Positions 8,438 to 17,164 of a stretch of 64,000 bases of DNA are shown here, one piece after another (position 1 is the stretch's first letter; each line of letters begins with the position of its first letter). The stretch covers positions 1,116,001 to 1,180,000 of the forward strand of contig NZ_CP034179.1 of NCBI RefSeq assembly GCF_003860345.1. Direction: 5' to 3'. A program made the position numbers and the translations under genes. Source of the DNA: Caenibius tardaugens NBRC 16725. GTDB lineage: Bacteria; Pseudomonadota; Alphaproteobacteria; Sphingomonadales; Sphingomonadaceae. Under the pieces are notes generated by a model. The model searched no databases, was not told the origin of the DNA, and saw only the letters and a program-made list of their open reading frames with translations.

Positions 8438-9742
8438 TCACCAGGTGACGGGCAGGTCCTTGAGATGGCGGAGGAGCAAGCCTGTGTTGCATGACCGGAC
8501 CTCGCTTTCCGGAACGGCCAATTGAATATCGGGGAACCGTTCGATCAGCGCAGGGATCGCCATACGCAGCTCCAGTTTGGCAAGCTGGTTGCCCAGACAA
8601 CTGTGGCTGCCGAGACCGAACACGAGATGCTGCACCTTGGTGCGGGTCAGGTCCAGTCGTTCCGGGGTGTCGTACTGCGCCGGGTCGTGATTGGCAGCAC
8701 CCTGCATGATGACGCACGGTTCACCGGCAGGGATATCCCGGCCGTCGACTGTCACATCCTCCAGCCCCACGCGCTGCGCCACGTGGACGGACGCGTCATA
8801 CCGGATAAGCTCGTCGATACCGTCCTCGATCAATTCAGGCTGGCGTTGCAGCAGCCGGAGTTGATCGCGATTGCGCAACAGCGAGAAGGTATTGAACGCA
8901 ATCATGTTCGATGTGGATTCATGGCCCGCCATGAAAATGAGGACACACATCGCGATCAATTCGTCATCGGTCAGCGCCTTGCCGTCGGCGTCCCGCGCCT
9001 GAACGAAGGTCGTGATGACATCATCGCGCGGGTTTTTCCGGCGATCCGTGATGTGCTTGCGGAAATACTCCGTAAACCCTTTGCTCGCTTCTTCGCCGCC
9101 CCGTTCGACTTCCGGTGAAATCCGGCCGAGTTCCCCGCGCCGCGCGAAATTCTTCATCCAGCTTTCGATGAGCGGCAAATCTTCGAGCGGCATCCCGAAT
9201 ATCCGGAATATCATCGTGATCGGTAGTGGATTGGCGTAATCGCTGACGATGTCCGCCTGCCCCCTTTCTTCCATGCGGGACAGAAGATATTCTATTGTTT
9301 CAGCAATATAGGGGCGGAACTCTTCCACTTTCCGCCGCATGAATGTAGTGGCGACCATCTTGCGCACGCGGGCATGATCGACCGGTTCGAGGAAAAGCAG
9401 GACCCGGCGCATGATGCCCAGGAAGCGCTGACCGTTTTCTCCCGTATCGTAAGCCTGCACCGTGCGACTGTCGCTTGTCATCAGCCGATGGGTGAAGGCC
9501 TCATAGCCTGCGCGATAGGATGTCAGCACCCAGCACGGCCGCCCGCCGTGAAGCGCGGGGTGATGGGTCCGATAAACCGGGTCAAGTTCCCGCAGGCGAT
9601 TGTAGTAAGGGTAAAGGTTCCCGCGCAGCGTCGGCTCGAGAAGAATGGAGAGCACCTCTTCCGGATCTGTCAGCGTTTCCGCGGCTGGTGCCGGCAACGA
9701 TGTGACATATTGCGCCGTGGTAGCTCCGTACTGACCGGTCAT
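8438..9742 (-). CDS. Cytochrome P450 monooxygenase
   Basis: 434 residues, a soluble bacterial class I P450. The I-helix oxygen-activation motif AGHEST is at residues 272-277, the ExxR motif is ELIR at 311-314, and the haem loop FGLGSHSCLG at 375-384 carries the axial Cys382. It starts at an ATG with GAGG upstream and is the first gene of the minus-strand operon. Its electron donor is probably the small ferredoxin encoded divergently at 9913; no ferredoxin reductase is nearby. It hydroxylates an unknown, probably hydrophobic, compound. Operon partners suggest that the product is oxidised further and activated with CoA. Confidence 0.95.
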   Translation of the reverse strand: MTGQYGATTAQYVTSLPAPAAETLTDPEEVLSILLEPTLRGNLYPYYNRLRELDPVYRTHHPALHGGRPCWVLTSYRAGYEAFTHRLMTSDSRTVQAYDTGENGQRFLGIMRRVLLFLEPVDHARVRKMVATTFMRRKVEEFRPYIAETIEYLLSRMEERGQADIVSDYANPLPITMIFRIFGMPLEDLPLIESWMKNFARRGELGRISPEVERGGEEASKGFTEYFRKHITDRRKNPRDDVITTFVQARDADGKALTDDELIAMCVLIFMAGHESTSNMIAFNTFSLLRNRDQLRLLQRQPELIEDGIDELIRYDASVHVAQRVGLEDVTVDGRDIPAGEPCVIMQGAANHDPAQYDTPERLDLTRTKVQHLVFGLGSHSCLGNQLAKLELRMAIPALIERFPDIQLAVPESEVRSCNTGLLLRHLKDLPVTW

Positions 9743-9767
9743 ACTTACCTCACCCAGAATCTATTGG

Positions 9768-9814
9768 TATACATGTGTCACTCATTGAGTCGCATACATC
9801 ATATACATATGTCA
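9768..9814. promoter_or_regulatory. Direct repeats TATACATRTGTCA between P450 and ferredoxin genes
   Basis: TATACATGTGTCA (9768-9780) and TATACATATGTCA (9802-9814) differ at one base and are offset by 34 bases, close to three helical turns. Each contains a short palindromic core (ACATGT or ACATATGT). They lie 26-72 bases upstream of the P450 start and about 100 bases upstream of the ferredoxin, where a shared operator would sit. The TetR protein at 10140 is the natural candidate ligand. Confidence 0.5.
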
Positions 9815-9912
9815 ATCTTTGTGTTGCGCAGCAGGAAATGCCCTTTACAATGCGGGGGCGCTGGCGGCGGCATGCAAGCCGCCCGGCCATTCAAAGAAAC
9901 TGGGGAGTTGCA

Positions 9913-10104
9913 ATGAAAGTGATTGCAGACAGCACAATGTGCGAAGGAAATCTCGAATGCCTACTCATATGCCCGGAAGTCTTCGCCGTGAGTGAGGATA
10001 ATCAGGCAAAGGTATTGACCGATAACATACCGACTGGACTATACGACAAGGTCCGACTTGCAGTGCAGGCATGCCCTCGTGCTGCGCTTCGGATCGAGGA
10101 ATAG
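9913..10104 (+). CDS. Small [3Fe-4S]-type ferredoxin, P450 partner type
   Basis: 63 residues from the ATG with GGGGAG 5 bases upstream. The cluster ligands follow the pattern C-E-G-N-L-E-C, then a distant CP (QACPRAAL), the CxxXxxC(n)CP pattern known from P450-linked ferredoxins, with Asn at the variable position. A further Cys lies in LLICPEVF. It would carry electrons one at a time to the P450 encoded divergently. No reductase gene is adjacent. The extra Cys leaves open whether the cluster is 3Fe-4S or 4Fe-4S. Confidence 0.85.
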   Translation: MKVIADSTMCEGNLECLLICPEVFAVSEDNQAKVLTDNIPTGLYDKVRLAVQACPRAALRIEE

Positions 10105-10139
10105 CGGACCTGACGGCGGGCCCACAAAAAGGAAGTTGG

Positions 10140-10787
10140 ATGTCGAGAGAAGTGGCCGAGGCCCGAAAAACCAGCACGCCCCACGTCTCTTGGCAAAGCA
10201 AGAAACGCGAGGCCAATCGGGAGCAAATTCTCGAAGCCGCACTCAATGCTTTTGAGGAAAAATCCTACGGCGCGGTGACCGTTGAAGATATCATAGAAAA
10301 GGCGAAGGTCAGTCGCGCCACCTTCTACAAGCATTTTCCCAACAAGCTGGCGATCGTGGTGGCCCTGTCCCAGGGAAAAGTCTCGCCCATCGCGGATCAG
10401 GCCTATGCCAAACTCGCCCGGTTACAGGACCCGACCGCACGCCAGTTGTCTGCATGGGTGCGCCAGTTCGTCGCGATATTTGAAAACAACCGCGCGATCA
10501 TTGAAACCCTTGCCGAAGTCTGGATTGTGGAGCCCGAGTATCACGAGATCATGGTCAACAAGCACGAGCTCAACATCAAGATGCTCGGAGAATCCATACC
10601 GGCTTTCGCCGTCGCTTCTTCGGGATTGAAGAAGGACGAGTACGCACGAATAAAGGCGCACTTTCTGCTAAGATTGCTGGAAGACTTCTGTAACAGCGTG
10701 ACGATCCACAAATGGGATATCGAAAAGGATGTTGGAATCCGTGTTATTTCGGATGAATTCTATAGGTTTATCCAGGATTTTGGATGA
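10140..10787 (+). CDS. TetR/AcrR-family transcriptional regulator
   Basis: 215 residues. The N-terminal HTH is typical: REQILEAALNAFEEKSYGAVTVEDIIEKAKVSRATFYKHFPNK, about residues 27-70 (shown only as a family landmark). The C-terminal half is a helical ligand pocket with no recognised subtype. The start at 10140 follows GGAAG. It is transcribed with the ferredoxin, 35 bases downstream, and is likely the ligand-controlled repressor of the ferredoxin and P450 promoters through the repeats at 9768-9814. That link is inferred from position. Confidence 0.9.
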   Translation: MSREVAEARKTSTPHVSWQSKKREANREQILEAALNAFEEKSYGAVTVEDIIEKAKVSRATFYKHFPNKLAIVVALSQGKVSPIADQAYAKLARLQDPTARQLSAWVRQFVAIFENNRAIIETLAEVWIVEPEYHEIMVNKHELNIKMLGESIPAFAVASSGLKKDEYARIKAHFLLRLLEDFCNSVTIHKWDIEKDVGIRVISDEFYRFIQDFG

Positions 10788-10839
10788 GCTTCCACATCAC
10801 GCGATGAATATCTGATCGCCGCCCCCACCTCGCTCTTGC

Positions 10840-11322
10840 CTATCGCAAACCGGAACTGAGGCCCATCAGCCCTTCCGACTTCAGAAAAAGCGAAAGTGCA
10901 AGCCCCGCTGCAATGGCAACCCCATAGGGCACATTCCAATACCCCAGGGACAGGACCTTTCCGGCAACAAACCGCTTCAGCAACATCAAAATCACAAGCA
11001 AAAAGCCCGAAACCGAGGTCCAGAGCAACAGCATCGGCGCCTCTGCAAGAGGGATCGCACAGGCGGACGCGACGTAGAATTTTACGTCCCCGCCGCCCAC
11101 CATGCGTAACCGGAACAGAAGCAGCCCGACACACAACGCAATCGCCGCGTGCAGCAATGCCGACGCAACCGCGATGGTCCCGCCATGCAATGCCAATGCA
11201 ACCAGTCCAGCGCAGGCAAGAACGGCGCATAACAGGTTGGGAAGGCGTCGTGTGCGAATATCCATCAAGGCGCCCAGCGCCCCCACAACGACCGGCAACC
11301 AGAAAACGGCAACCACGTTCAT
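10840..11322 (-). CDS. cpaA: Prepilin peptidase of the Flp/Tad pilus (CpaA/TadV)
   Basis: 160 residues with several membrane helices. The two catalytic aspartates of type IV prepilin peptidases are visible, one in GALMDIRTRRLPN (Asp21) and one in VGGGDVKFY. The size fits the short CpaA/TadV form that lacks a methylase domain. It cleaves the leader of Flp pilin and the TadE/TadG pseudopilins in the inner membrane. It is the last gene of the operon and overlaps the TPR lipoprotein stop by 4 bp. Confidence 0.93.
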   Translation of the reverse strand: MNVVAVFWLPVVVGALGALMDIRTRRLPNLLCAVLACAGLVALALHGGTIAVASALLHAAIALCVGLLLFRLRMVGGGDVKFYVASACAIPLAEAPMLLLWTSVSGFLLVILMLLKRFVAGKVLSLGYWNVPYGVAIAAGLALSLFLKSEGLMGLSSGLR

Positions 11323-11990
11323 TCCTTGAGGCCTATGCGGATCGGATATTCCTGCGGCGCCGGGCCGGAACGGGGTTCCGCAGATGGGGGTCGCGGCGTG
11401 CCATCCGGGGCCACCACGATCATGCGCGGCGCCTGCCGCCCATCCATGCGGGTGTGCAAATGCACTTCCCCGCGTGACACGCGTTCAACCATTCCATTCT
11501 GCAGTGAAGTACTGACAGGATCAGGCGTGGCCATTTGCATGCCCGGGATGTCCGCTGTCGCCCCCACTCCGGAATAGAGGTCGCGGTTCCGGGCGAGATC
11601 CACCTGCCGTTGCAACCGCAACAGATTGGCCGCGAACCGCGGGTTTTCCGGATCGGTGGCCATCGCAGCACGGAAATAGCGGTCAGCCAGATCTTCGCGC
11701 CCCATTCGCGCGTAGGCGACTGCCAGCCCATTGTTGGCTTCTGCTCTGCTCGCATCATCCAGCAGGGCAATCCTGTAGGATGCAACCGCAGCCGACAACC
11801 GCCCCGCCTTGAGATAAACGGCGCCTTCCGCCAGTGCGCCGGACGTGTCGCCCGCGAGGCGGGGTGTCGCGTGCTGCGCATCCGGCCCCTTCTTGAACAT
11901 CCAGCTGGTCAAGGCAAAAGACTGGCACCCTGCCAGCAAACCAGCGGACACAACCAGACTGGTCAATCTGAAAGCCGACATCTTAGTCAT
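11319..11990 (-). CDS. tadD: TPR lipoprotein of the Tad system (TadD-like)
   Basis: About 223 residues. A lipoprotein signal ends in SAGLLAGCQS. TPR-like helices follow (GAVYLKAGRLSAAVASYRIALLDD; NNGLAVAYARMGREDLADRYFRAAMATDP), then a Pro-rich tail. Three in-frame ATGs are available; the one at 11990 is chosen because GGAGGAGG is 6 bases upstream. TadD proteins are outer-membrane lipoproteins thought to help assemble the secretin. The gene overlaps or abuts both neighbours in the operon. Confidence 0.8.
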   Translation of the reverse strand: MTKMSAFRLTSLVVSAGLLAGCQSFALTSWMFKKGPDAQHATPRLAGDTSGALAEGAVYLKAGRLSAAVASYRIALLDDASRAEANNGLAVAYARMGREDLADRYFRAAMATDPENPRFAANLLRLQRQVDLARNRDLYSGVGATADIPGMQMATPDPVSTSLQNGMVERVSRGEVHLHTRMDGRQAPRMIVVAPDGTPRPPSAEPRSGPAPQEYPIRIGLKE

Positions 11991-11992
11991 AG

Positions 11993-12961
11993 TCATCCTC
12001 CTCCAAGTGCCGGCAGAAGCTGCCGGACCACCCGAATGACACCGGGGATCATCAAAACACCGATCATGGTCGGCAACATGCAAGCGACCAGGGGAATGGA
12101 GATAAGCACGGGGAGCCGCTGCGCCTTCTCTTCCGCGCGCAAACGGCGTCTTTCCCGCATCTCTGCGGAATAGACACGCAATGTGTCCGCAATGCTTGTG
12201 CCGAGCTTGTCCGACTGGATAAGCAGGGTCGTAAAATTGCGAACCTCGCCCACACCACTCGTCTCGCCCATCCGGCGCAAGGCTTCATCCCGTCGCGCGC
12301 CTGCGCGCAGTTGCAAGGTGGCCTTCGAAAGCAGTTCCGCGACCAACGGGTGCGTCCCCACCATTTCACGCCCGACGCGATCCAGCGCTGCTTCCAGCCC
12401 CAGCCCGGCTTCGACACACACGAGCATCAGATCGAGGCAATCGGGAAAACCGTTGGTTACGGCTTCCCGCCGCCGGTCTGCCTTGGCCGTAATGAAAAGG
12501 TTGGGTGCATAAAGCCCCAGCAAAGCGAATGTTGCGCCGAACAGGTAAAGCTTCAGAAAACTCAGTTCCTGCCCCCCTGCGCTTGCCAGCAGGACATAGG
12601 TTATCGGCAGCAACAGGACGAGCCCGAGCCGAATAAGCGTAAACAGCTTGGGGGCGGCAGCGGACGTATAGCCTGCCGCCACCAGCTTGTCCCTGAGCTT
12701 GTCCCCCTTGGTATCGCCGAGTGTCAGCCCCGCCTGCTCGATACGATCCGCAAGACGCGCCCATGCGCCGTCCTTGCCTTCCTGCAACCGCACGCGCCCG
12801 GTCGATGATCCGGATTGCGCGATAGCCCTGATATCGGCCTTGACCGTTGCGCGCCGCTGGATCGAACGCGCAACGAACAACGAAATCACCATGACCATGA
12901 CAAAGAGGAGCATCAGGAATGCCCCTCGAGCGATCAGATTGTTTGCGAGGAAATCAATCAT
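11993..12961 (-). CDS. tadC: Tad pilus inner-membrane platform protein TadC
   Basis: 322 residues of the type II secretion F family. It has an N-terminal membrane helix (GAFLMLLFVMVMVISLFVA), a central pair, and the GspF domain signature PDCLDLMLVCVEAGLGLEAALDRV with TTLLIQSDKLGTSIADTLRVYS. The C-terminal hydrophobic tail ends in a Gly run just before the next gene. TadC pairs with TadB as the membrane platform driven by CpaF. It starts one base after the tadB stop. Confidence 0.93.
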   Translation of the reverse strand: MIDFLANNLIARGAFLMLLFVMVMVISLFVARSIQRRATVKADIRAIAQSGSSTGRVRLQEGKDGAWARLADRIEQAGLTLGDTKGDKLRDKLVAAGYTSAAAPKLFTLIRLGLVLLLPITYVLLASAGGQELSFLKLYLFGATFALLGLYAPNLFITAKADRRREAVTNGFPDCLDLMLVCVEAGLGLEAALDRVGREMVGTHPLVAELLSKATLQLRAGARRDEALRRMGETSGVGEVRNFTTLLIQSDKLGTSIADTLRVYSAEMRERRRLRAEEKAQRLPVLISIPLVACMLPTMIGVLMIPGVIRVVRQLLPALGGG

Positions 12962-12962
12962 A

Positions 12963-13970
12963 TCACACCCGGATATTGACCATTTTTCGGATGATCACGA
13001 CGCCGATGATGAACCACACGACGATGATCGGAAATCCGAAATAGAAAATCGGATCTTCCGCGACATCGAGGTAGAATTTGGGGTTCAACAGGAACAGCGC
13101 CACAAAGGTAATGACCGGCAGGGCCGTCAGCAGCCAACCGGTCATCCTGCCTTCCGAACTCAAGGCCCGCACTTTCAGGAAGAGCGAGGCGCGATCGCGA
13201 ATAACTTTCGAAAGATTGTCGAGAATTTCGGCCAGATTGCCCCCGGTTTCGCTTTGCACCGACAGGCAGACGACGAACATGCGGATATCTTCAAGATCCC
13301 ACCTGTCCGCCATATCGCTGAGCGCATCATTCAGGTCTGCGCCATAGGATACCTCATCTGCGACCAGACCGAACTCAGACCCGATGGGATCTTCCATTTC
13401 CTGTGTCAGCAATTCGAGAGCGCCGGCAATCGGATGGCCGGAACGCAACGCCCGCACGAAAATATCGAGCGCGACGGGAAATTGCCCCTGCATGCGTTTG
13501 CGGCGGCGTTCGGCCAGAAACGAGATCGCCATGATCGGTCCACCAATCGCCACCGCCCCGGCAAACACCAGGATCAGCTGGATCACGCCCGAAGAGATCG
13601 GATAATTCGCCCGCCAGGCGATGATCATGATCACCAACACGAGCGCGGCGAAGATCACCCCCATGACGATGGCAACCTGCGGCGCGGTGTAAGGGACCGC
13701 CGCCACGCTCAGATTCCGGCGAAAGGAGAGATAGAATTTGCCGAGAAGGCCGTTTCCCTGCGCGAATTGCAACGGATCGTTCTTGCGCAACCGCGCCACG
13801 ATATCCTCGCGACTGGCACCTGTGCCGATCATCTTGAGACGGCGGTTCACCGCGCTACTATGCGCCCGCCGTTCGACCGTCAGCCGCAGGACAATCTGGA
13901 TCAGCAAGAATACCGATGCGAAAATCGCCAGCAATACGACAAATCGGGTAATCTCGGCAGGAAGCATCAA
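12963..13970 (-). CDS. tadB: Tad pilus inner-membrane platform protein TadB
   Basis: 335 residues with N-terminal and central membrane segments, and the GspF signature FPVALDIFVRALRSGHPIAGALELLTQEM followed by FVVCLSVQSETGGNLAEIL. This order and size match TadB. It forms the inner-membrane assembly platform with TadC. It overlaps the cpaF stop by 4 bp. Confidence 0.93.
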   Translation of the reverse strand: MMLPAEITRFVVLLAIFASVFLLIQIVLRLTVERRAHSSAVNRRLKMIGTGASREDIVARLRKNDPLQFAQGNGLLGKFYLSFRRNLSVAAVPYTAPQVAIVMGVIFAALVLVIMIIAWRANYPISSGVIQLILVFAGAVAIGGPIMAISFLAERRRKRMQGQFPVALDIFVRALRSGHPIAGALELLTQEMEDPIGSEFGLVADEVSYGADLNDALSDMADRWDLEDIRMFVVCLSVQSETGGNLAEILDNLSKVIRDRASLFLKVRALSSEGRMTGWLLTALPVITFVALFLLNPKFYLDVAEDPIFYFGFPIIVVWFIIGVVIIRKMVNIRV

Positions 13971-15343
13971 TCACCCCCGATATGTAGCGAGGGACGGAAC
14001 AGTTCCGCGGACAGTTCAATACCGTGCTCTGCGGCGTGCTGCAGGAATTTAGGCCGGATGCCCGTTGCCTCGAAATGGCCCAGTACATCGCCGTTTTCGC
14101 TCCGGCCGGTCATCCGAAAGCGGAATATTTCCTGCATGGTGATCGTCGGACCTTCCATGCCGGTGACTTCGGCAAGACTGACGAGCCGCCGCCGCCCGTC
14201 CGCCTGACGCCCTATCTGGATCACCACATTGATCGCGGCGGCAATCTGCGCCCGCGCCGAAGCGGGCGCGATATCGATCCCGCTCATGCCGATCATCTGC
14301 TCCACACGGGACAGCGCGTCGCGGGCGGTATTCGCATGGACAGTCGTCATCGAACCATCATGGCCGGTGTTCATCGCCTGCAACATATCGAACGCTTCAC
14401 CGGCGCGGACTTCGCCCACGATGATGCGATCGGGCCGCATCCGCAGCGCGTTTTTCACCAGATCACGCTGGGTCACCTCCCCGCGCCCTTCGATATTGGG
14501 GGGGCGGGTTTCGAGCCTCGCCACATGTTCCTGCTGCAGTTGCAGTTCGGCGGAATCCTCGATCGTCACGATCCGCTCACGCTCGTCGATAAAGGCTGTC
14601 AGCGCATTGAGCAGCGTTGTCTTGCCCGACCCCGTACCACCCGAAATCAGCACATTGCGCCGCGACTGGACGATCGCAGCCAGAACTTCGGCCACCGGTG
14701 CGGGAATGCTGCCCAATTCGATCAGCCGGCTCATGCCGATACGCTTTTTCGCGAATTTGCGGATGGACAACAACGATCCGTCAATCGCCAGCGGCGCAAC
14801 GATGGCGTTCACACGCGAACCGTCGGCCAGACGGGCGTCCACAAAGGGGGACGATTCATCGACCCGCCTGCCGACCGCGCTGACGATCTTCTGAATGATC
14901 CGCAGCAGATGGCGCTCATCCTGAAACCGTGTCGTCGCCCGTTCGAGCAGGCCATGGCGTTCCACGAACACGGTCTTGTGTCCGTTGACGAGAATATCGG
15001 TGATGCTTTCATCCGCCAGCAGCGGCTCAAGCGGCCCCAGCCCGAGCAGTTCATCCAGCACTTCGCCGACAAGGCGCTCGCGCTCGCGCGTGTTGAGCGC
15101 CGCGTCTTCCTCAATCAACAGCGACAGGACGATACTGCCCACTTCCGCGTCGATCTGATCCCGCGAAAGTTTGTCGAGAACGCCGAGATTGATCCGGTCG
15201 AGCAGTTTGCGGTGGATCGCGGTCTTGAGCGCGAGAAGCTTGTCGATCGCGCTATCTTCGCCGCCAGTTGGCGGCACGGGCTGGGCGCCGAAATCAGTCT
15301 CGTTTGCCGCTGGTTGGCGACGCCCGGTGATTTCCCACTTCAT
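13967..15343 (-). CDS. cpaF: Tad pilus ATPase CpaF/TadA
   Basis: 458 residues from the ATG before KWEITGRRQ, which overlaps the cpaE stop by 4 bp; the open frame upstream belongs to the neighbour. Secretion-ATPase motifs are intact: Walker A ISGGTGSGKTTLLNAL, Asp box TIEDSAELQL, Walker B DRIIVGEVRAGEAFDMLQAM, and His box GSMTTVHANTARDAL. The hexameric enzyme powers pilus extension, and in some species retraction, at the inner membrane. Confidence 0.96.
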   Translation of the reverse strand: MKWEITGRRQPAANETDFGAQPVPPTGGEDSAIDKLLALKTAIHRKLLDRINLGVLDKLSRDQIDAEVGSIVLSLLIEEDAALNTRERERLVGEVLDELLGLGPLEPLLADESITDILVNGHKTVFVERHGLLERATTRFQDERHLLRIIQKIVSAVGRRVDESSPFVDARLADGSRVNAIVAPLAIDGSLLSIRKFAKKRIGMSRLIELGSIPAPVAEVLAAIVQSRRNVLISGGTGSGKTTLLNALTAFIDERERIVTIEDSAELQLQQEHVARLETRPPNIEGRGEVTQRDLVKNALRMRPDRIIVGEVRAGEAFDMLQAMNTGHDGSMTTVHANTARDALSRVEQMIGMSGIDIAPASARAQIAAAINVVIQIGRQADGRRRLVSLAEVTGMEGPTITMQEIFRFRMTGRSENGDVLGHFEATGIRPKFLQHAAEHGIELSAELFRPSLHIGGD

Positions 15344-16542
15344 GGCTGCACACCCGCGGCAAAGCGTTGCTGGATCATCCCGGTCAGCTTCCGGATATCC
15401 GCCGCATAAGGGCTCTTGCTGCGCACATCCCCCACGAGCAGCCCCTGATCCTGCGCCAGACCGATGTTCTGCAAATCCAGTTGCAGGCCGCAAAGAACAT
15501 CATGATTGAGCGCATGTGCAACATCGGACAGGCTGATCGTGCTGAACAGGCGCCGTTCGACCCGGTTTACGATCACCGAAACCATCTGCCGATCGATGCC
15601 GACACTATCGAACAGGTCGAGCCGCCGCCGCGCCTGGCGCAAGCTGGCAAGGCTCTGTTCGACCACCATCAAAACCCCCTGCGCTTCCGACAGCAGCGAA
15701 AGGCTCCAATGGGTAAGATTCGACGGTGTATCGACAAACACGTAATCATATTCGCGCCGTGCGATCTCCAGCGTCCGGCGCAGTTTCTCGACATCGATCG
15801 CTTCCAGCGGCACGATATCCTGCGGCGCGGCGATCACATCGACACCGCTGGCATGGGCCGTCGCGACCGATTTCAGAAAGGCGTCGTCAACCCGTGTGTG
15901 CGCTTCCAGCAGATCGGCCAACGTGCGCCGCGGTTGCAGGCCCAACACTTCGGCAACCCGGCCGAACTGAATATCGAGATCGACAATGCAGACCCGCCGG
16001 TTTTGTCCATCCGCCGCCAGCGCCGCCGCCAGATGCGTTACCAGCGTGGTCGCGCCGCCCCCGCCCAGCGCACGCGCGACGGCAATCAACGGCGCCAGCC
16101 CGGCGTTCGCCTTATCGGGCGCAGCATTGGTTTCAGAGACGGCCAGTGCCGCTTGCAGCAATTCCTCCGGTTGCAGCGGTAGGCCGATGACATCGGACAC
16201 CCCCTGCCGCAACAGCATGCGAACAAGGCCGATATCGGTGCTTTCCAGCGCCACAATTGTGGGCAAATCGGGCCGCAGTGCACGTACCTGCGCAATGCGC
16301 TTCATCGAAGGCACAACCGCCGGATCGACATGCAGGACCAGAACGCTCGCCTGCGCGATATCCGTCGCCTCGATGGGCTGATGCAACGCAAGCGGCACCA
16401 ATCGGGCATCTTCAATCCACGGCGCGCCCTTTGCGGCACGCAGGGCATCAATCTGCTCGCTGGCGGCAACAACCGTCAGTGGCGCGGGAAATCGCAAACG
16501 GTATTCCTTTCCAGAGGTCGCTTGTCTGTCGTGATGGGCCAT
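15340..16542 (-). CDS. cpaE: CpaE/TadZ pilus localisation protein
   Basis: 400 residues. The N-terminal ~130 residues resemble a receiver-like domain, and the rest is a MinD/ParA-like ATPase (RRVCIVDLDIQFGRVAEVL, YVFVDTPSNLTHWSLSLLSEA). The P-loop position reads ALGGGGATTLVTHLAA, an atypical Walker A with Ala-Thr-Thr in place of Gly-Lys-Thr, so ATP binding may be weak or lost, as reported for some TadZ proteins. It places the Tad machine in the cell. Confidence 0.92.
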   Translation of the reverse strand: MAHHDRQATSGKEYRLRFPAPLTVVAASEQIDALRAAKGAPWIEDARLVPLALHQPIEATDIAQASVLVLHVDPAVVPSMKRIAQVRALRPDLPTIVALESTDIGLVRMLLRQGVSDVIGLPLQPEELLQAALAVSETNAAPDKANAGLAPLIAVARALGGGGATTLVTHLAAALAADGQNRRVCIVDLDIQFGRVAEVLGLQPRRTLADLLEAHTRVDDAFLKSVATAHASGVDVIAAPQDIVPLEAIDVEKLRRTLEIARREYDYVFVDTPSNLTHWSLSLLSEAQGVLMVVEQSLASLRQARRRLDLFDSVGIDRQMVSVIVNRVERRLFSTISLSDVAHALNHDVLCGLQLDLQNIGLAQDQGLLVGDVRSKSPYAADIRKLTGMIQQRFAAGVQP

Positions 16543-16543
16543 T

Positions 16544-17164
16544 TCAGAACGCCTCTTGCCCTTTGCCGTCTTCCATCGTCAGCGTGTAGGAGAAGTCCGG
16601 AAGATTCATTGTGAAGCCGAGCAGGATGTAGGGGGAGAATGTCAGCTCGGCTGCTCGAACGGTGACCAGCGGCGCAATGTCCATATTATCCGGATCGCCT
16701 GCGTAACCCAGCCCGGACCCGCGATATTCGACCACCACATTGTCCGCCCCGATTTGCGGCATGATGTCCTGCATGCGCGCCACGACTGTCGCGAATGATG
16801 GCCCCGGCGGTGTACCGGTGGTTGGGCATGGCCCGGGATTGCATTCACAGATCGTCTGGGTGCACGTGAGACGCCCCAGAGCCTCCGCAGGAATGCGGTC
16901 CCCCTGCGTCAGGGTAACCCCGCCGACTGTAGCCCCCACATAACTCGTCGTTGCCAGTGCCGGTGCAACCGGGTCCGTCACCACAGCCCAGCGTGCCCCG
17001 ATCTGCGTGGCTTTTTCGCCCTGGTTGATGGTGTAGAAGAAGCGCCCGGCATCCAGCAGACCGATCAGAAACAGCAGCGCCACTGGCAACAGCATGGCGA
17101 ATTCCGCCGCGCTCGCCCCGGATTGGTTGCGCCACAACCGCGTTATGGAGGGCACCCCGATCAT
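16544..17164 (-). CDS. TadE-like pseudopilin (second copy)
   Basis: 206 residues. After a short basic leader comes the Tad pseudopilin hallmark SGASAAEFAMLLPVALLFLIGLLDAGRFF, with Glu at +5 of the processing site, then an extracellular Cys-containing domain (CTQTICECNPGPCP). CpaA probably processes it at the Gly/Ala before SAAEF. It starts 4 bp inside the previous gene and ends one base before cpaE. Minor pseudopilins of this kind are needed for Flp secretion. Confidence 0.87.
   Translation of the reverse strand: MIGVPSITRLWRNQSGASAAEFAMLLPVALLFLIGLLDAGRFFYTINQGEKATQIGARWAVVTDPVAPALATTSYVGATVGGVTLTQGDRIPAEALGRLTCTQTICECNPGPCPTTGTPPGPSFATVVARMQDIMPQIGADNVVVEYRGSGLGYAGDPDNMDIAPLVTVRAAELTFSPYILLGFTMNLPDFSYTLTMEDGKGQEAF

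Noticed and set aside
12687-14207. 506-codon plus-strand frame opposite tadB and tadC
   Set aside because: It is antisense to well-recognised Tad genes; its composition is low-complexity Arg/His/Asp with no domain.
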